Shown: piece by piece, positions 23,951-31,612 of the stretch
Position numbering within the stretch: the stretch's first letter is position 1
Layout: every line of letters begins with the position of its first letter
Source of the DNA: Planctomyces sp. SH-PL62
GTDB taxonomy: Bacteria; Planctomycetota; Planctomycetia; Planctomycetales; Planctomycetaceae
DNA: 64,000 bases
Assembly (NCBI GenBank): GCA_945905295.1
Contig: CAMDPX010000001.1
Location: 105,410-169,409 of the forward strand
Reading direction: 5' to 3'
Translations under genes and position numbers: made by a program
Notes under the pieces: model-generated
Told to the model about the DNA's origin: nothing
The model's input: only the letters and a program-made list of their open reading frames with translations
The model's database searches: none

Positions 23951-25033
23951 ATGACCGAGATCTCTGCCGGCCGCCGCCACTTTGCCAGCGACAATTATTC
24001 CGGTATCTGCCCCGAAGCCTGGGACGCGATGGCCCGCGCGAATCAGGGCCACGTCCCCGCCTACGGCGATGACGGATGGACCGCCAGAGCCGCCGACTTG
24101 CTGCGCGAACTCTTCGAGGTCAATTGCGAAGTCTTCTTCGCATTTAACGGCACCGCTGCCAACGCGCTGGCGCTCTCGGCCATGTGCCAGTCGTACCACA
24201 GCATTCTCTGCCACGAATTGGCTCACGCCGAAACCGATGAATGCGGTGCGCCGGAATTTTTCTCGAACGGTTCAAAACTTCTGGTTGTCTCTGGCGAGGA
24301 AGGTCGCATCCACCCCGACTCGGTCTCGCACATGGTGCAACGACGCTGCGACATCCACTATCCCAAGCCGCGAGTGCTCAGCCTGACGCAAGCCACTGAG
24401 CTTGGCACGGTCTACTCAGTCAACGACCTGCAAGCGCTCTTCGAGACCGCTCGGCGTCACGAGTTGCGAGTCCACATGGACGGCGCACGCTTCGCCAACG
24501 CCGTCGCCGCACTCGGCGTCGCCCCGAAAGAGATCACCTGGAAAGTCGGCGTCGATGTTCTCTGCTTCGGCGGCACAAAGAACGGCATGGCGGTCGGCGA
24601 GGCGATCATCTTCTTCAAGAAGGAACTCGCCCACGAGTTCGCCTACCGCTGCAAGCAAGCCGGGCAACTCGCGTCCAAGATGCGATTCCTCGCTGCACCC
24701 TGGGTCGGCATGCTCGAATCCGGCGCGTGGCTGCGCAACGCCGCGCAGGCCAACCGCATGGCCGAGCAGCTCGAAGCGGGCCTCCAGCAAATCCCCGGCG
24801 TCGAATTCATTTCGCGCCGCCAAGCGAACTCCGTCTTCGTCCGCCTGCGTCCCGATGTCGCCACCGCACTGCGTACTCGCGGCTGGCGGTTCTACACCTT
24901 CATCGGAGCCGGCGGCGCACGCTTCATGTGCTCCTGGGACACCGCCGAGTCCGACATCGCCGCCCTCATCGCCGATGTCCGCGAGCTGACAGCCTCGAAG
25001 TCATCATCATCCCCTTCGGGCCACATCACGTAG
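23951..25033 (+). CDS. low-specificity threonine aldolase, 3' end replaced
   Basis: 360-residue PLP enzyme (beta-eliminating lyase family) splitting threonine to glycine and acetaldehyde. Landmarks are FASDNYSGICPEAWDAM, FNGTAANALAL, HMDGARFANA and the PLP lysine Lys210 in FGGTKNGM. The family part runs to about residue 346 (ADVRELTA); the last residues SKSSSSPSGHIT and the stop codon come from the antisense strand of the transposase fragment that starts at 24988. Little of the domain is lost, so the enzyme may still work. ATG 23951 is the family start; an upstream TTG/ATG would enter the hairpin. Confidence 0.92.
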   Translation: MTEISAGRRHFASDNYSGICPEAWDAMARANQGHVPAYGDDGWTARAADLLRELFEVNCEVFFAFNGTAANALALSAMCQSYHSILCHELAHAETDECGAPEFFSNGSKLLVVSGEEGRIHPDSVSHMVQRRCDIHYPKPRVLSLTQATELGTVYSVNDLQALFETARRHELRVHMDGARFANAVAALGVAPKEITWKVGVDVLCFGGTKNGMAVGEAIIFFKKELAHEFAYRCKQAGQLASKMRFLAAPWVGMLESGAWLRNAAQANRMAEQLEAGLQQIPGVEFISRRQANSVFVRLRPDVATALRTRGWRFYTFIGAGGARFMCSWDTAESDIAALIADVRELTASKSSSSPSGHIT

Positions 25034-25218
25034 TGCCAATGATTCGGCATCAGACAGTCGCCCCGAATCCGCCTGGGCATTTTTCGAGCGTCATCTTCGA
25101 TGATCGCTTCAAAGGCCGCGTAGTCCGCTTCCTTGTCGAAGATTCGCCGACGCCCCGCTCCGCGATTGAGCACATGAAACAACATCCCACCAGGGGCAAC
25201 AAGCGGTCTTCGAGGCGT
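24988..25218 (-). pseudogene. truncated REP-associated tyrosine transposase (RAYT)
   Basis: An N-terminal fragment of a Y1/HUH transposase: about 77 residues with MLFHVLNRGAGRRRIFDK, AFEAIIEDDARK and the HUH-type motif CLMPNHWHYVMWPEGD (His pair at about 25043-25035). The catalytic Tyr region is missing because the frame runs into antisense of the threonine aldolase after 24988. Intact family members are about 150-250 residues and move or create REP palindromes. Beyond its start, at 25262-25276, a GGACCTGTCCCC motif looks like a REP end. The rest of the gap (25219-25451) shows nothing else clear. Confidence 0.85.
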
Positions 25219-25451
25219 GATGGCCAGGTAAGTCGCGAGCCGATTCCGCAATCGTCAATAACTGGACCTGTCCCCTTCGTCCCCAAACCAGGTGCCATTG
25301 GGCTGATCGTGTGAGAGCAATCGTTGTAACCGGCCCGCAATGTGAACTCGGTCAGCCGCCACGTCCGTCGCGCGGCGTGATCGCGACCTAGAGTTGGCTG
25401 TCCGTTTGAGGACATTTCCCCACACGACTCGGTTCGCAAGCGAGGTGTACG

Positions 25452-25724
25452 ATGTTGGCTCTGTTGAAAAAACTGCTCGACGACGAAGGGGGCTTCGTGG
25501 TCACTTCGGAGTTGATTCTGATTGCGACCATCGTCTGTTTGGGGATGGTCGTGGGACTGGCGGAAGTTTCGCACGCGGTCAGCGGAGAATTGATCGACGT
25601 GGCGAACGCTTACAACCGCCTCAATCAAGGCCGCCGGTATCAGCAGCTCGGCTGGAACGACAACGGTGGGAACAACGCGGATATTGAGCTCAACGGAACG
25701 CCCGCGGTCGACGAAGACCGGTAA
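25452..25724 (+). CDS. Flp-like type IVb pilin candidate
   Basis: 90-residue protein: short basic leader (MLALLKKLLDDEGG), then FVVTSELILIATIVCLGMVVGL, a hydrophobic helix with Glu20 close to the leader end, then a soluble tail ending AVDEDR. This resembles Flp/Tad pilins, where a prepilin peptidase cuts after Gly and Glu+5 is conserved (here +6 after Gly14, a deviation). No tad genes are nearby, so function as pilin or pseudopilin is inferred. ATG 25452 has GAGG about 6-7 nt upstream. Confidence 0.65.
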   Translation: MLALLKKLLDDEGGFVVTSELILIATIVCLGMVVGLAEVSHAVSGELIDVANAYNRLNQGRRYQQLGWNDNGGNNADIELNGTPAVDEDR

Positions 25725-25747
25725 GACGGCCAAGCCGCAAGGTAGAC

Positions 25748-25867
25748 GAGTCACTCCGAGGCTGTGAACTTTTGGGTAGCTGAAGTCGCCAGACTTCAGA
25801 ATTCGCCGAGAAAACTGAACTCTGGCGAGTTCAGCTACCAATTCTTTCACAGGCTCGGAGTGACTCG
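25748..25867. repeat. palindromic repeat, family A copy 3
   Basis: Inverted repeat with outer arms GAGTCACTCCGAGGCTGTGAA and its near complement, and the inner GTAGCTGAAGTCGCCAGAC/ CTGGCGAGTTCAGCTAC arms. It is nearly identical to 7538-7656 over 105 bp, differing at about three to four positions. It lies between the pilin-like gene and the 3' end of the oxidoreductase gene, whose stop is 13 bp away. Confidence 0.93.
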
Positions 25868-25880
25868 GCGACTTTGTTCG

Positions 25881-27173
25881 CTACACGACCTTGCTTGACG
25901 TTGGCTGCCACAATGCGAGCGCATCATCGCTGAGAGGTTGACCGTTTGCAGCGACCATCAACTCGCGTCCCAGGCGATGCGAGATCGTCGCGAGTTGTCC
26001 CCATCCGGCCGACACCACGCCGGTCTGCAAATCCGCGATCGGAGCGCGACGTTCTTTGACGGCCGCAATGAAATCGGCCAGATGCGGTACTGCCAATTCG
26101 CTGGCGTCGGACGTGAGCGGTTCTTTTGAGTCGTAAACCTTCCAGCCGCCGCGATCGACGACCAGCGTGCCGCGCTCGCCAAAGAACGCGACTGCGGCGT
26201 TACGGCCTTCGGGAGCGTGATTACTCCAGGTGCGGTGTTCCCAGAGGACCGTCTTGTCGCCGCAGTCGAATTGCACATGCAGCGAATCGGGGGTCTCGGC
26301 TTCATCGGTGATGATTCGCTGGCCGCTCGTCGCGCCGATTCGCTGAGGCCACGAAACGTCCAAGCCCCAACGCGCGACATCGAGCAACTGCGAACCCCAT
26401 GCGCCGAGTTCTCCGGCCCCGTGATCCCAGAACCAGCGCCAGTGATAATGGAAACGATTGGCGAGAAATGCTCGCTGCGGCGCGGGGCCGAGCCAAGAGT
26501 CAAAATCGACTCCCGCCGGCGGCTCGTTCGCTACAGCCGGAGTGAGCGGTTGCCGGCGTTGCACGAACCAAGCCTTCGCGAGCGTCACCTTGCCGAGCTG
26601 CCCGCTCTGTACAAGCCGGATCGCCGATTGAAAGTGCGACCCGCTGCGCTGCGGCAAGCCGACCGCGACGATGCGTTGATGGTGCCGAGCCGCTGCGATC
26701 ATCGCCGCCGCTTCACCACCGCGATGACACACGGGCGTTTCAACATACACGTCCTTGCCGGCTTCGCAGGCCAACGTCGTCATCCGCGCGTGCCAATGAT
26801 CGGGTGTCGCAATCACGACCGCATCGACTCGCGGATCGTCGAGCACTTTGCGGAAGTCCCGTTCGGTTCGCGGTGTCGTCCCCTGAGCGTTCTGCACCGC
26901 CTGCATGGCTGCGGGCAACACGTTCTCATCAATGTCGCACAACGTCACGACGTTCGCGTCCTTCAATGACGCGAAACCGCTGGCCAATGCTTTGCCTTGA
27001 TTCCGCACACCGATGACCGCGATATGCAATCGCTCCGCGGCCGAACCCTGAGCCAGTGCTGCGGCTCCGGCCAGCCCCACCATGCCGGCCGCGACCCCGG
27101 CCGCGTTCTGAGCGCTCTTGCCCAGAAACTGTCGGCGATTCAGGTCACGTTTCAGAAAGTCGTCGACGTTCAT
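25881..27173 (-). CDS. Gfo/Idh/MocA family oxidoreductase, secreted
   Basis: 430-residue NAD(P)-dependent sugar or inositol dehydrogenase-like protein. It begins with a twin-arginine signal (NRRQFLGKSAQNAAGVAAGM), followed by the Rossmann start LHIAVIGVRNQGKALASGF and the family signature CEAGKDVYVETPVCHRGGE, where most members have EKP instead of ETP; the Lys of the EKP catalytic motif is thus Thr here. The substrate domain has FHYHWRWFWDHGAGELGAWG. Start ATG 27173 gives the Tat signal; a frame start at 27245 would add 24 residues without one. Confidence 0.9.
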   Translation of the reverse strand: MNVDDFLKRDLNRRQFLGKSAQNAAGVAAGMVGLAGAAALAQGSAAERLHIAVIGVRNQGKALASGFASLKDANVVTLCDIDENVLPAAMQAVQNAQGTTPRTERDFRKVLDDPRVDAVVIATPDHWHARMTTLACEAGKDVYVETPVCHRGGEAAAMIAAARHHQRIVAVGLPQRSGSHFQSAIRLVQSGQLGKVTLAKAWFVQRRQPLTPAVANEPPAGVDFDSWLGPAPQRAFLANRFHYHWRWFWDHGAGELGAWGSQLLDVARWGLDVSWPQRIGATSGQRIITDEAETPDSLHVQFDCGDKTVLWEHRTWSNHAPEGRNAAVAFFGERGTLVVDRGGWKVYDSKEPLTSDASELAVPHLADFIAAVKERRAPIADLQTGVVSAGWGQLATISHRLGRELMVAANGQPLSDDALALWQPTSSKVV

Positions 27174-27432
27174 GGTGCGTTGGTGCCGGTCACTGGCACG
27201 ATGGGTTTCCAAACTTTCGATGCGGTGCAGGCAAGCCGCCGACACTCGGCAACTGGCGGGGCAGTCTATCGGTCGAGCCGGGCAATGTCTTGGAAGAACT
27301 GGTTCCGAGAGGCTGGCGGCTTGACGTCACACAGCCGGGGCGGAAGATGTTGCCCAAGTTCGCGATTTCCGGCTCTCTGCGGCGTGGTGCCAGCGGTCAG
27401 CGGAGAACAACGAACCCGGCGATGATGACCGT

Positions 27433-27681
27433 ATGATGCACTCACGATTCTGGATTGGCCGCTTGTTTTGGACGGGAGCGGTGCTGACGTTTGTCGCGTT
27501 GCTGGCAGGCGCGATCTCGTTGGTCTTGCGAGCCGTGGGTGACGCCGGCGGAGCGTCCGGCGTTTGGGGTGTGTTTCTGGTCGCCGCCTGCGCGTGGGTC
27601 ATCGACTTGGTCTCGCTGGTCGCGCTGCTGGCGTGGCGAGCGATCCAAGAGGACGGCGCACCTCGTGAACCGCCACGTTGA
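27433..27681 (+). CDS. small membrane protein, unknown function
   Basis: 82-residue protein with two transmembrane helices (about 11-32 and 43-68) and a short polar tail (IQEDGAPREPPR). Not recognised. Two adjacent ATG codons (27433, 27436) could start it. It is 53 bp upstream of the zinc-ribbon protein gene on the same strand and may be cotranscribed. The 260 bp before it hold no other gene. Confidence 0.55.
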   Translation: MMHSRFWIGRLFWTGAVLTFVALLAGAISLVLRAVGDAGGASGVWGVFLVAACAWVIDLVSLVALLAWRAIQEDGAPREPPR

Positions 27682-27734
27682 TTTTGATGTTCTGACGTTT
27701 GATCTCTGCTCCAGCCTTGTGACTCCTTGCTCCC

Positions 27735-28889
27735 ATGCCCATCAAGTTTCGTTGCGATCACTGTCGGCAATTCTTGGGCATCTCGCACAACAAGGCGGGA
27801 ATGCTGGTGGACTGTCCGACGTGCGGGCGGACGATTCGTGTCCCCGATCCTGAAGGCAAGGTTCAGCCGTTGCCGGAATTGAAGCTGAACTTCAAAGACT
27901 CGAAACTCGCCACCGCACTGGAGGAACTCGCGTCACTCGGCCGCGACGACGCCGCACTCGCCGAACCGGAGATGGTGGTTGAGCTAAGCGATAAGCCGCC
28001 GCCACCCAAGTCACCCTCAGAAGCCGCCGCATTGCCGATCGCACCGCCCCCCGCTCCGGTGCCGATTCGCGTCGAGCCAGTCCAGGCCCCGAAACCGATC
28101 CCGATTGAAGTCCACGATTCGCGCAAGCCCGCGCCGGTCGCGTCGATGCAAGAGTTATCCGCGCTGGCCAACTTGCCAACCACGCGCGATCCGGTGACGG
28201 AGCAACCGGTCGTCGATGTCGAAATGCCGTTCGGCCGTCAGGCTGCCGGGCACATTCCCTTCAAACGCGCGGGGACCAGTCGAATCGTGATCGCCGTCTT
28301 GATCGGATTCATTGTGGGATTCGGCGTTGGTCGCTGGGATCGGACGGCGGTGAAGAATTCCGATGGTCCGGGAGGAAAGCCGCTCGTGGGCAAGAATGCC
28401 GCTGTCGATCCCTCCGCAGGGAATTCCAAATCCGTCGCGGTACGTGGTCGCATCACCTATCAAACCGAATCGGGCGAGCGGCGTCCCGATCGCGGGTCGC
28501 GAGTGTTGCTGCTGCCAGAGAAACGTGTCGGCACGACCAAGCTACCGGTCACCGGATTTCGTGCGACAGATGCCGACACGTTGACCGACGCCGACAGCAA
28601 ACTTGCTGCCGCGAGTTTGCACGCACTGGGTGGCGATGTCGCGACGGTCGACGACGCCGGAAACTTTGAATCGTCCGCGCTGCCGCCCGGCACATATCGC
28701 ATCTTGGCTCTGTCCCACTTTCAACGGCGCGACGACCGTGCTCCGATTGAACCGGAGCTCAAAGGGCTGCTCGACAGTTATTTCGACAAGCCGGAGCAGT
28801 TGCTTGGTAAATGCCGTTATCAGATCGACAAAGTCAAAGTCTCCGGCAACGAACCCGCGCCCTGGGATTATTCGTTCGAGCGCGAGTAG
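27735..28889 (+). CDS. zinc-ribbon membrane protein with beta-sandwich tail
   Basis: 384-residue protein. Residues 1-38 are a zinc ribbon (Cys7, Cys10, Cys27, Cys30, then TIRVP). A Pro/Ala-rich linker (about 90-150) leads to one transmembrane helix (IVIAVLIGFIVGFGVG, about 186-201). The outer part (240-380) has VRGRITYQTESGERRPDRGS and VDDAGNFESSALPPGTYRI, resembling a carboxypeptidase-regulatory or SpaA-like fold. The cytoplasmic ribbon plus outer beta domain suggests an envelope sensor or anchor, but no function is known. The ribbon matches the SUFU fusion at 13010. Confidence 0.75.
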   Translation: MPIKFRCDHCRQFLGISHNKAGMLVDCPTCGRTIRVPDPEGKVQPLPELKLNFKDSKLATALEELASLGRDDAALAEPEMVVELSDKPPPPKSPSEAAALPIAPPPAPVPIRVEPVQAPKPIPIEVHDSRKPAPVASMQELSALANLPTTRDPVTEQPVVDVEMPFGRQAAGHIPFKRAGTSRIVIAVLIGFIVGFGVGRWDRTAVKNSDGPGGKPLVGKNAAVDPSAGNSKSVAVRGRITYQTESGERRPDRGSRVLLLPEKRVGTTKLPVTGFRATDADTLTDADSKLAAASLHALGGDVATVDDAGNFESSALPPGTYRILALSHFQRRDDRAPIEPELKGLLDSYFDKPEQLLGKCRYQIDKVKVSGNEPAPWDYSFERE

Positions 28890-28905
28890 ATACCTCTAAA
28901 ATCTC

Positions 28906-29010
28906 GCCATTGGGCTTGTCCCAGTGGTTCCCGCGCTCTGCAGCTACGGTCAAGCCGATCCCGATTCGCAAGCCGTCGCTGCAGAGCGTGAGAACCACCC
29001 CGGCGAGCAG
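28906..29010. repeat. palindromic element, family K
   Basis: Begins with CCATTGGGCTTGTCCCAGTGG, a hairpin like that at 23894, and continues into 20-nt arms GTGGTTCCCGCGCTCTGCAG (28924-28943) and its complement at 28979-28998 with two mismatches. It lies just after the zinc-ribbon protein gene. Confidence 0.8.
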
Positions 29011-29035
29011 GGGGGCGGGGTTTTCATTCTGAGCG

Positions 29036-29075
29036 CAACAAAAACCCAGGCTCGTTCGCACGAGCCTGGGTTTGC
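29036..29075 (-). terminator. rho-independent terminator for the YTV gene
   Basis: A 13-bp perfect stem (AAACCCAGGCTCG with CGAGCCTGGGTTT, 29042-29054 and 29061-29073) is followed on the minus strand by TTTTGTTG. It stands 36 bp beyond the stop of the YTV-type gene and lies between convergent genes. Confidence 0.85.
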
Positions 29076-29109
29076 ATTTCCAGAACGACGTCAGATCAAA
29101 CAACCGCCT

Positions 29110-30126
29110 TCAGCGACAACAACTGGGTGCCGCTCCGCAGCACGACGGAGCCGGGCGGCAGCAGGAGACCGCCGGTTGACAGCAGCTCCCAGCCGGAGCC
29201 ACGCAGCAAGTCGGAGCGGGTGCGCACGCCGGAGCTGGGCAGCAAACCGCGACTTGAATCTTCTTCTCGACCATGCGGCAGACGCAGACTTGGATTTCCT
29301 TCTCGACCTTGTACGGCACCATCACGGTGCATTGCACTTCCTTCTCTTCCATGACCGGCTTGCAGCAGACGACCGTGCGGGTGCCGGTCTTCTTCTCCGC
29401 GACGTGGACGAAGTATTGCACTTCGCGAGTGTGCGTTTCGCACTTGGGGACACACACCTTCTGAGTACAGGTTCGCGTCACCGGCTTGCAGACGGTCTCG
29501 TCGTACTCGAACGGCTGGTCTTCACAGACGACCTTGTGGACCGTGACGTCGATTTCCTTCTGGATCACTTCCGGCACCCAGACCTTTTGTGTGCAGGTCG
29601 TCATTTGCGGGCAGCAAGTCGGACGGCCGCAATCGTCGCAGCCGCGGACGAACGTCTGAACTTGAACTTGGCGATCTGCCCAATGTCCGCCTTGCTCGCA
29701 AACGGTCCGCTTCTCCGTGGACGCGACGCACTTGGCAACCTTGCGAACGCCTTGTCGTTTCTCCGTATGCGGGACCATCACCGTGAATTCGGTGGTCACG
29801 TCTTTCCACTCCGGCACCGAGACCTGAAACGTCTCTTGGCGAGTGTGCGGCTCCGCCTTCCACTCGCAGTATTCGTAGGCGACTTCTTTCCGCTCTTCGA
29901 CCATCTTGCAGACCGTAATCTTGCGAGTGTGTGTTTCCGGACGGCACTCGGTGATGCAGACCTTGCGAGTCTCCATCGTCATTTGCGGCACGAGCACGGT
30001 CCGCTCGACCATGCAGGTGGCGGGAGCCGGACAGGCCGGCTGACTACAGTGGTCGGCGGAAACAGGACTGCTCGGAACGACCAGGAATCCGAGGGCGGCG
30101 AGGCTGACCCACAAGAGCTTCTTCAT
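29110..30126 (-). CDS. YTV-type cysteine-rich surface protein
   Basis: 338-residue exported protein with a signal peptide (MKKLLWVSLAALGFLVVPSS, cleavage near VSA). It contains about 35 cysteines and repeated segments of the planctomycete YTV kind, such as FTVMVPHTEKRQGVRKV, CTVMVPYKVEKEIQVC and VQYFVHVAEKKTGTRTV. The C-terminus is a run of CC pairs with Ala/Pro (SCCRPAPSCCG). Such proteins are thought to cross-link in the planctomycete cell wall; that is family knowledge. AAGGAAAG precedes ATG 30126. Strong hairpin terminator downstream suggests high expression. Confidence 0.88.
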   Translation of the reverse strand: MKKLLWVSLAALGFLVVPSSPVSADHCSQPACPAPATCMVERTVLVPQMTMETRKVCITECRPETHTRKITVCKMVEERKEVAYEYCEWKAEPHTRQETFQVSVPEWKDVTTEFTVMVPHTEKRQGVRKVAKCVASTEKRTVCEQGGHWADRQVQVQTFVRGCDDCGRPTCCPQMTTCTQKVWVPEVIQKEIDVTVHKVVCEDQPFEYDETVCKPVTRTCTQKVCVPKCETHTREVQYFVHVAEKKTGTRTVVCCKPVMEEKEVQCTVMVPYKVEKEIQVCVCRMVEKKIQVAVCCPAPACAPAPTCCVAPAGSCCQPAVSCCRPAPSCCGAAPSCCR

Positions 30127-30333
30127 GTTGCTTTCCTTTCGACGGGAGAAAACGGATCACACGGTGGCAGAATCAGTGAAGTGAGCCGCGTCCATTTGGT
30201 CCGTCCGATGACGGCAGCGAAATGCGCGACGTTGCCGAGCAAATTACCGCAACAACTCGCCGCCGAGAAGCGCTAAAATGGGAAAGATGGGTAATGTGGG
30301 AATCCACAAGTTTTCCAAGCCAAACACGATTCA

Positions 30334-31518
30334 TCAGGCCAGGATCGCCACGACCTCAGTTTGCAGAGCTCCACCTGTGACATGCACTTGGCTCTGCGGA
30401 TCGACGAAGACGTTGATTTCCGAACGGACGCCGAATTCCGGCAGATAGATGCCCGGCTCGACCGAGAAGCACGTTCGCGGCAGGATCAATCGTTCCTCGT
30501 GTGTTTCAAGGTTGTCCATGTTGGCCCCGTTACCGTGAACCTCTTGGCCGATGCTATGGCCGGTGCGATGCACGAAGCGATCGCCATATCCGGCCGCGAC
30601 GATGACCGCTCGGCAGGCATCATCGACTTCCCAACCTTGCAGCGGTCGTTTCGCCGCGAAGGCAGACTTCACACACGCGATCGCCGCATCGCGAGCCGCG
30701 GCGACAATCGCGAATACGTCGGCGATGCGAGCCGGCACGGTCTCGCCAACAAAGCCGGTGCGTGTCAGATCGCTGTAAACGGCGCGCGGTTGATCGAGCT
30801 TGCCCCACAAGTCGATCAACACGAAGTCGCCGCGTCGGATCGTCGTGTTCGCGCCGGTGCCGGTCTCGTAATGCGGGTCGCCGGAGTTCGGTCCGACGCC
30901 GACGATCGGCGGGTGATAAGTCGTCACTCCGTACTTCGCGAAGTGATCCATGATGACGTCCCGCACGGCGACTTCATTTGACTCACCGCGCGAGCGGATC
31001 TCGTCGGCGATGAACTTCCACGCCACGCCATAGGCGCTGTCGGTCACCTTCTCTGCCGCGAAGTGCGATTGGATTTGGTCGTCGTCCCAAGCCGCCTCGA
31101 AGAGCTGAATCAAATCTCCCGACGAGCCGACTTCAATACCCAATGACTTCACCAGTTCCACGGTCCCCGCATCCGCACGCGAGACATAGGGGTTGCCGTT
31201 GCGGGGCGAGTACTCCATCGCCACGCGTTTCATGCCGCCGAGCAGTTGAGCGATTCCCGCTTCGAGTTCTTGCCACTTGAGATAAACCGTCTTCGATCCC
31301 GGCAGGTGATCGAGAGAGCCGGTTTCAATCCGATGGACCAGCCGCATCGGCTCACTGCGTGCCGGCACGCAGTAGAAGAATCGTCGCGACATGACCGGCA
31401 TCTCGCCCATACCGAGCACTCGCCGAGCCAGCACGTTGCTGCCACGAAAGTCGTAGAGCAACCAACCATCAAAACCAAATTGCTGCAAAGCCTGTTGAAT
31501 CGCGGGAAGGTCAATCAT
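30334..31518 (-). CDS. M24 family metallopeptidase (Xaa-Pro aminopeptidase-like)
   Basis: 394-residue creatinase/aminopeptidase P fold enzyme. The N-terminal domain spans to about 165; the catalytic domain shows the five metal ligands in order: Asp in VLIDLWGK, Asp in YSDLTRTGF, His in HRTGHSIGQEVHG, Glu in FSVEPGIYLPE and Glu in VRSEINVFV. All ligands are present, so it should be active against peptides with proline at position 2, although substrate is not proven. ATG 31518 has GGAG 5 nt upstream. It lies behind the sugar dehydrogenase gene with a palindromic element between them. Confidence 0.92.
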   Translation of the reverse strand: MIDLPAIQQALQQFGFDGWLLYDFRGSNVLARRVLGMGEMPVMSRRFFYCVPARSEPMRLVHRIETGSLDHLPGSKTVYLKWQELEAGIAQLLGGMKRVAMEYSPRNGNPYVSRADAGTVELVKSLGIEVGSSGDLIQLFEAAWDDDQIQSHFAAEKVTDSAYGVAWKFIADEIRSRGESNEVAVRDVIMDHFAKYGVTTYHPPIVGVGPNSGDPHYETGTGANTTIRRGDFVLIDLWGKLDQPRAVYSDLTRTGFVGETVPARIADVFAIVAAARDAAIACVKSAFAAKRPLQGWEVDDACRAVIVAAGYGDRFVHRTGHSIGQEVHGNGANMDNLETHEERLILPRTCFSVEPGIYLPEFGVRSEINVFVDPQSQVHVTGGALQTEVVAILA

Positions 31519-31530
31519 GAAGTCTCCATA

Positions 31531-31612
31531 GTAGGTCAGCCTTTCCAGGCTGACCTGTTTTACGTTTGACGCGGTTGTGAACGTTGGGGTCAGGCTAGAA
31601 AGCCTGACCTAC
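31531..31612. repeat. palindromic element, family H
   Basis: 25-nt arms (31531-31555, 31588-31612), three mismatches; outer end GTAGGTCAGCCTTTCCAGGC. Each arm is itself nearly palindromic. The outermost bases of the right arm supply the TAG stop codon of the sugar dehydrogenase gene (31609-31611), and the other end lies 12 bp before the M24 peptidase start. Confidence 0.88.

Noticed and set aside
28924-30276. 450-codon open frame on the plus strand
   Set aside because: Antisense to the YTV cysteine-rich gene; it also runs through a terminator and a palindromic element.
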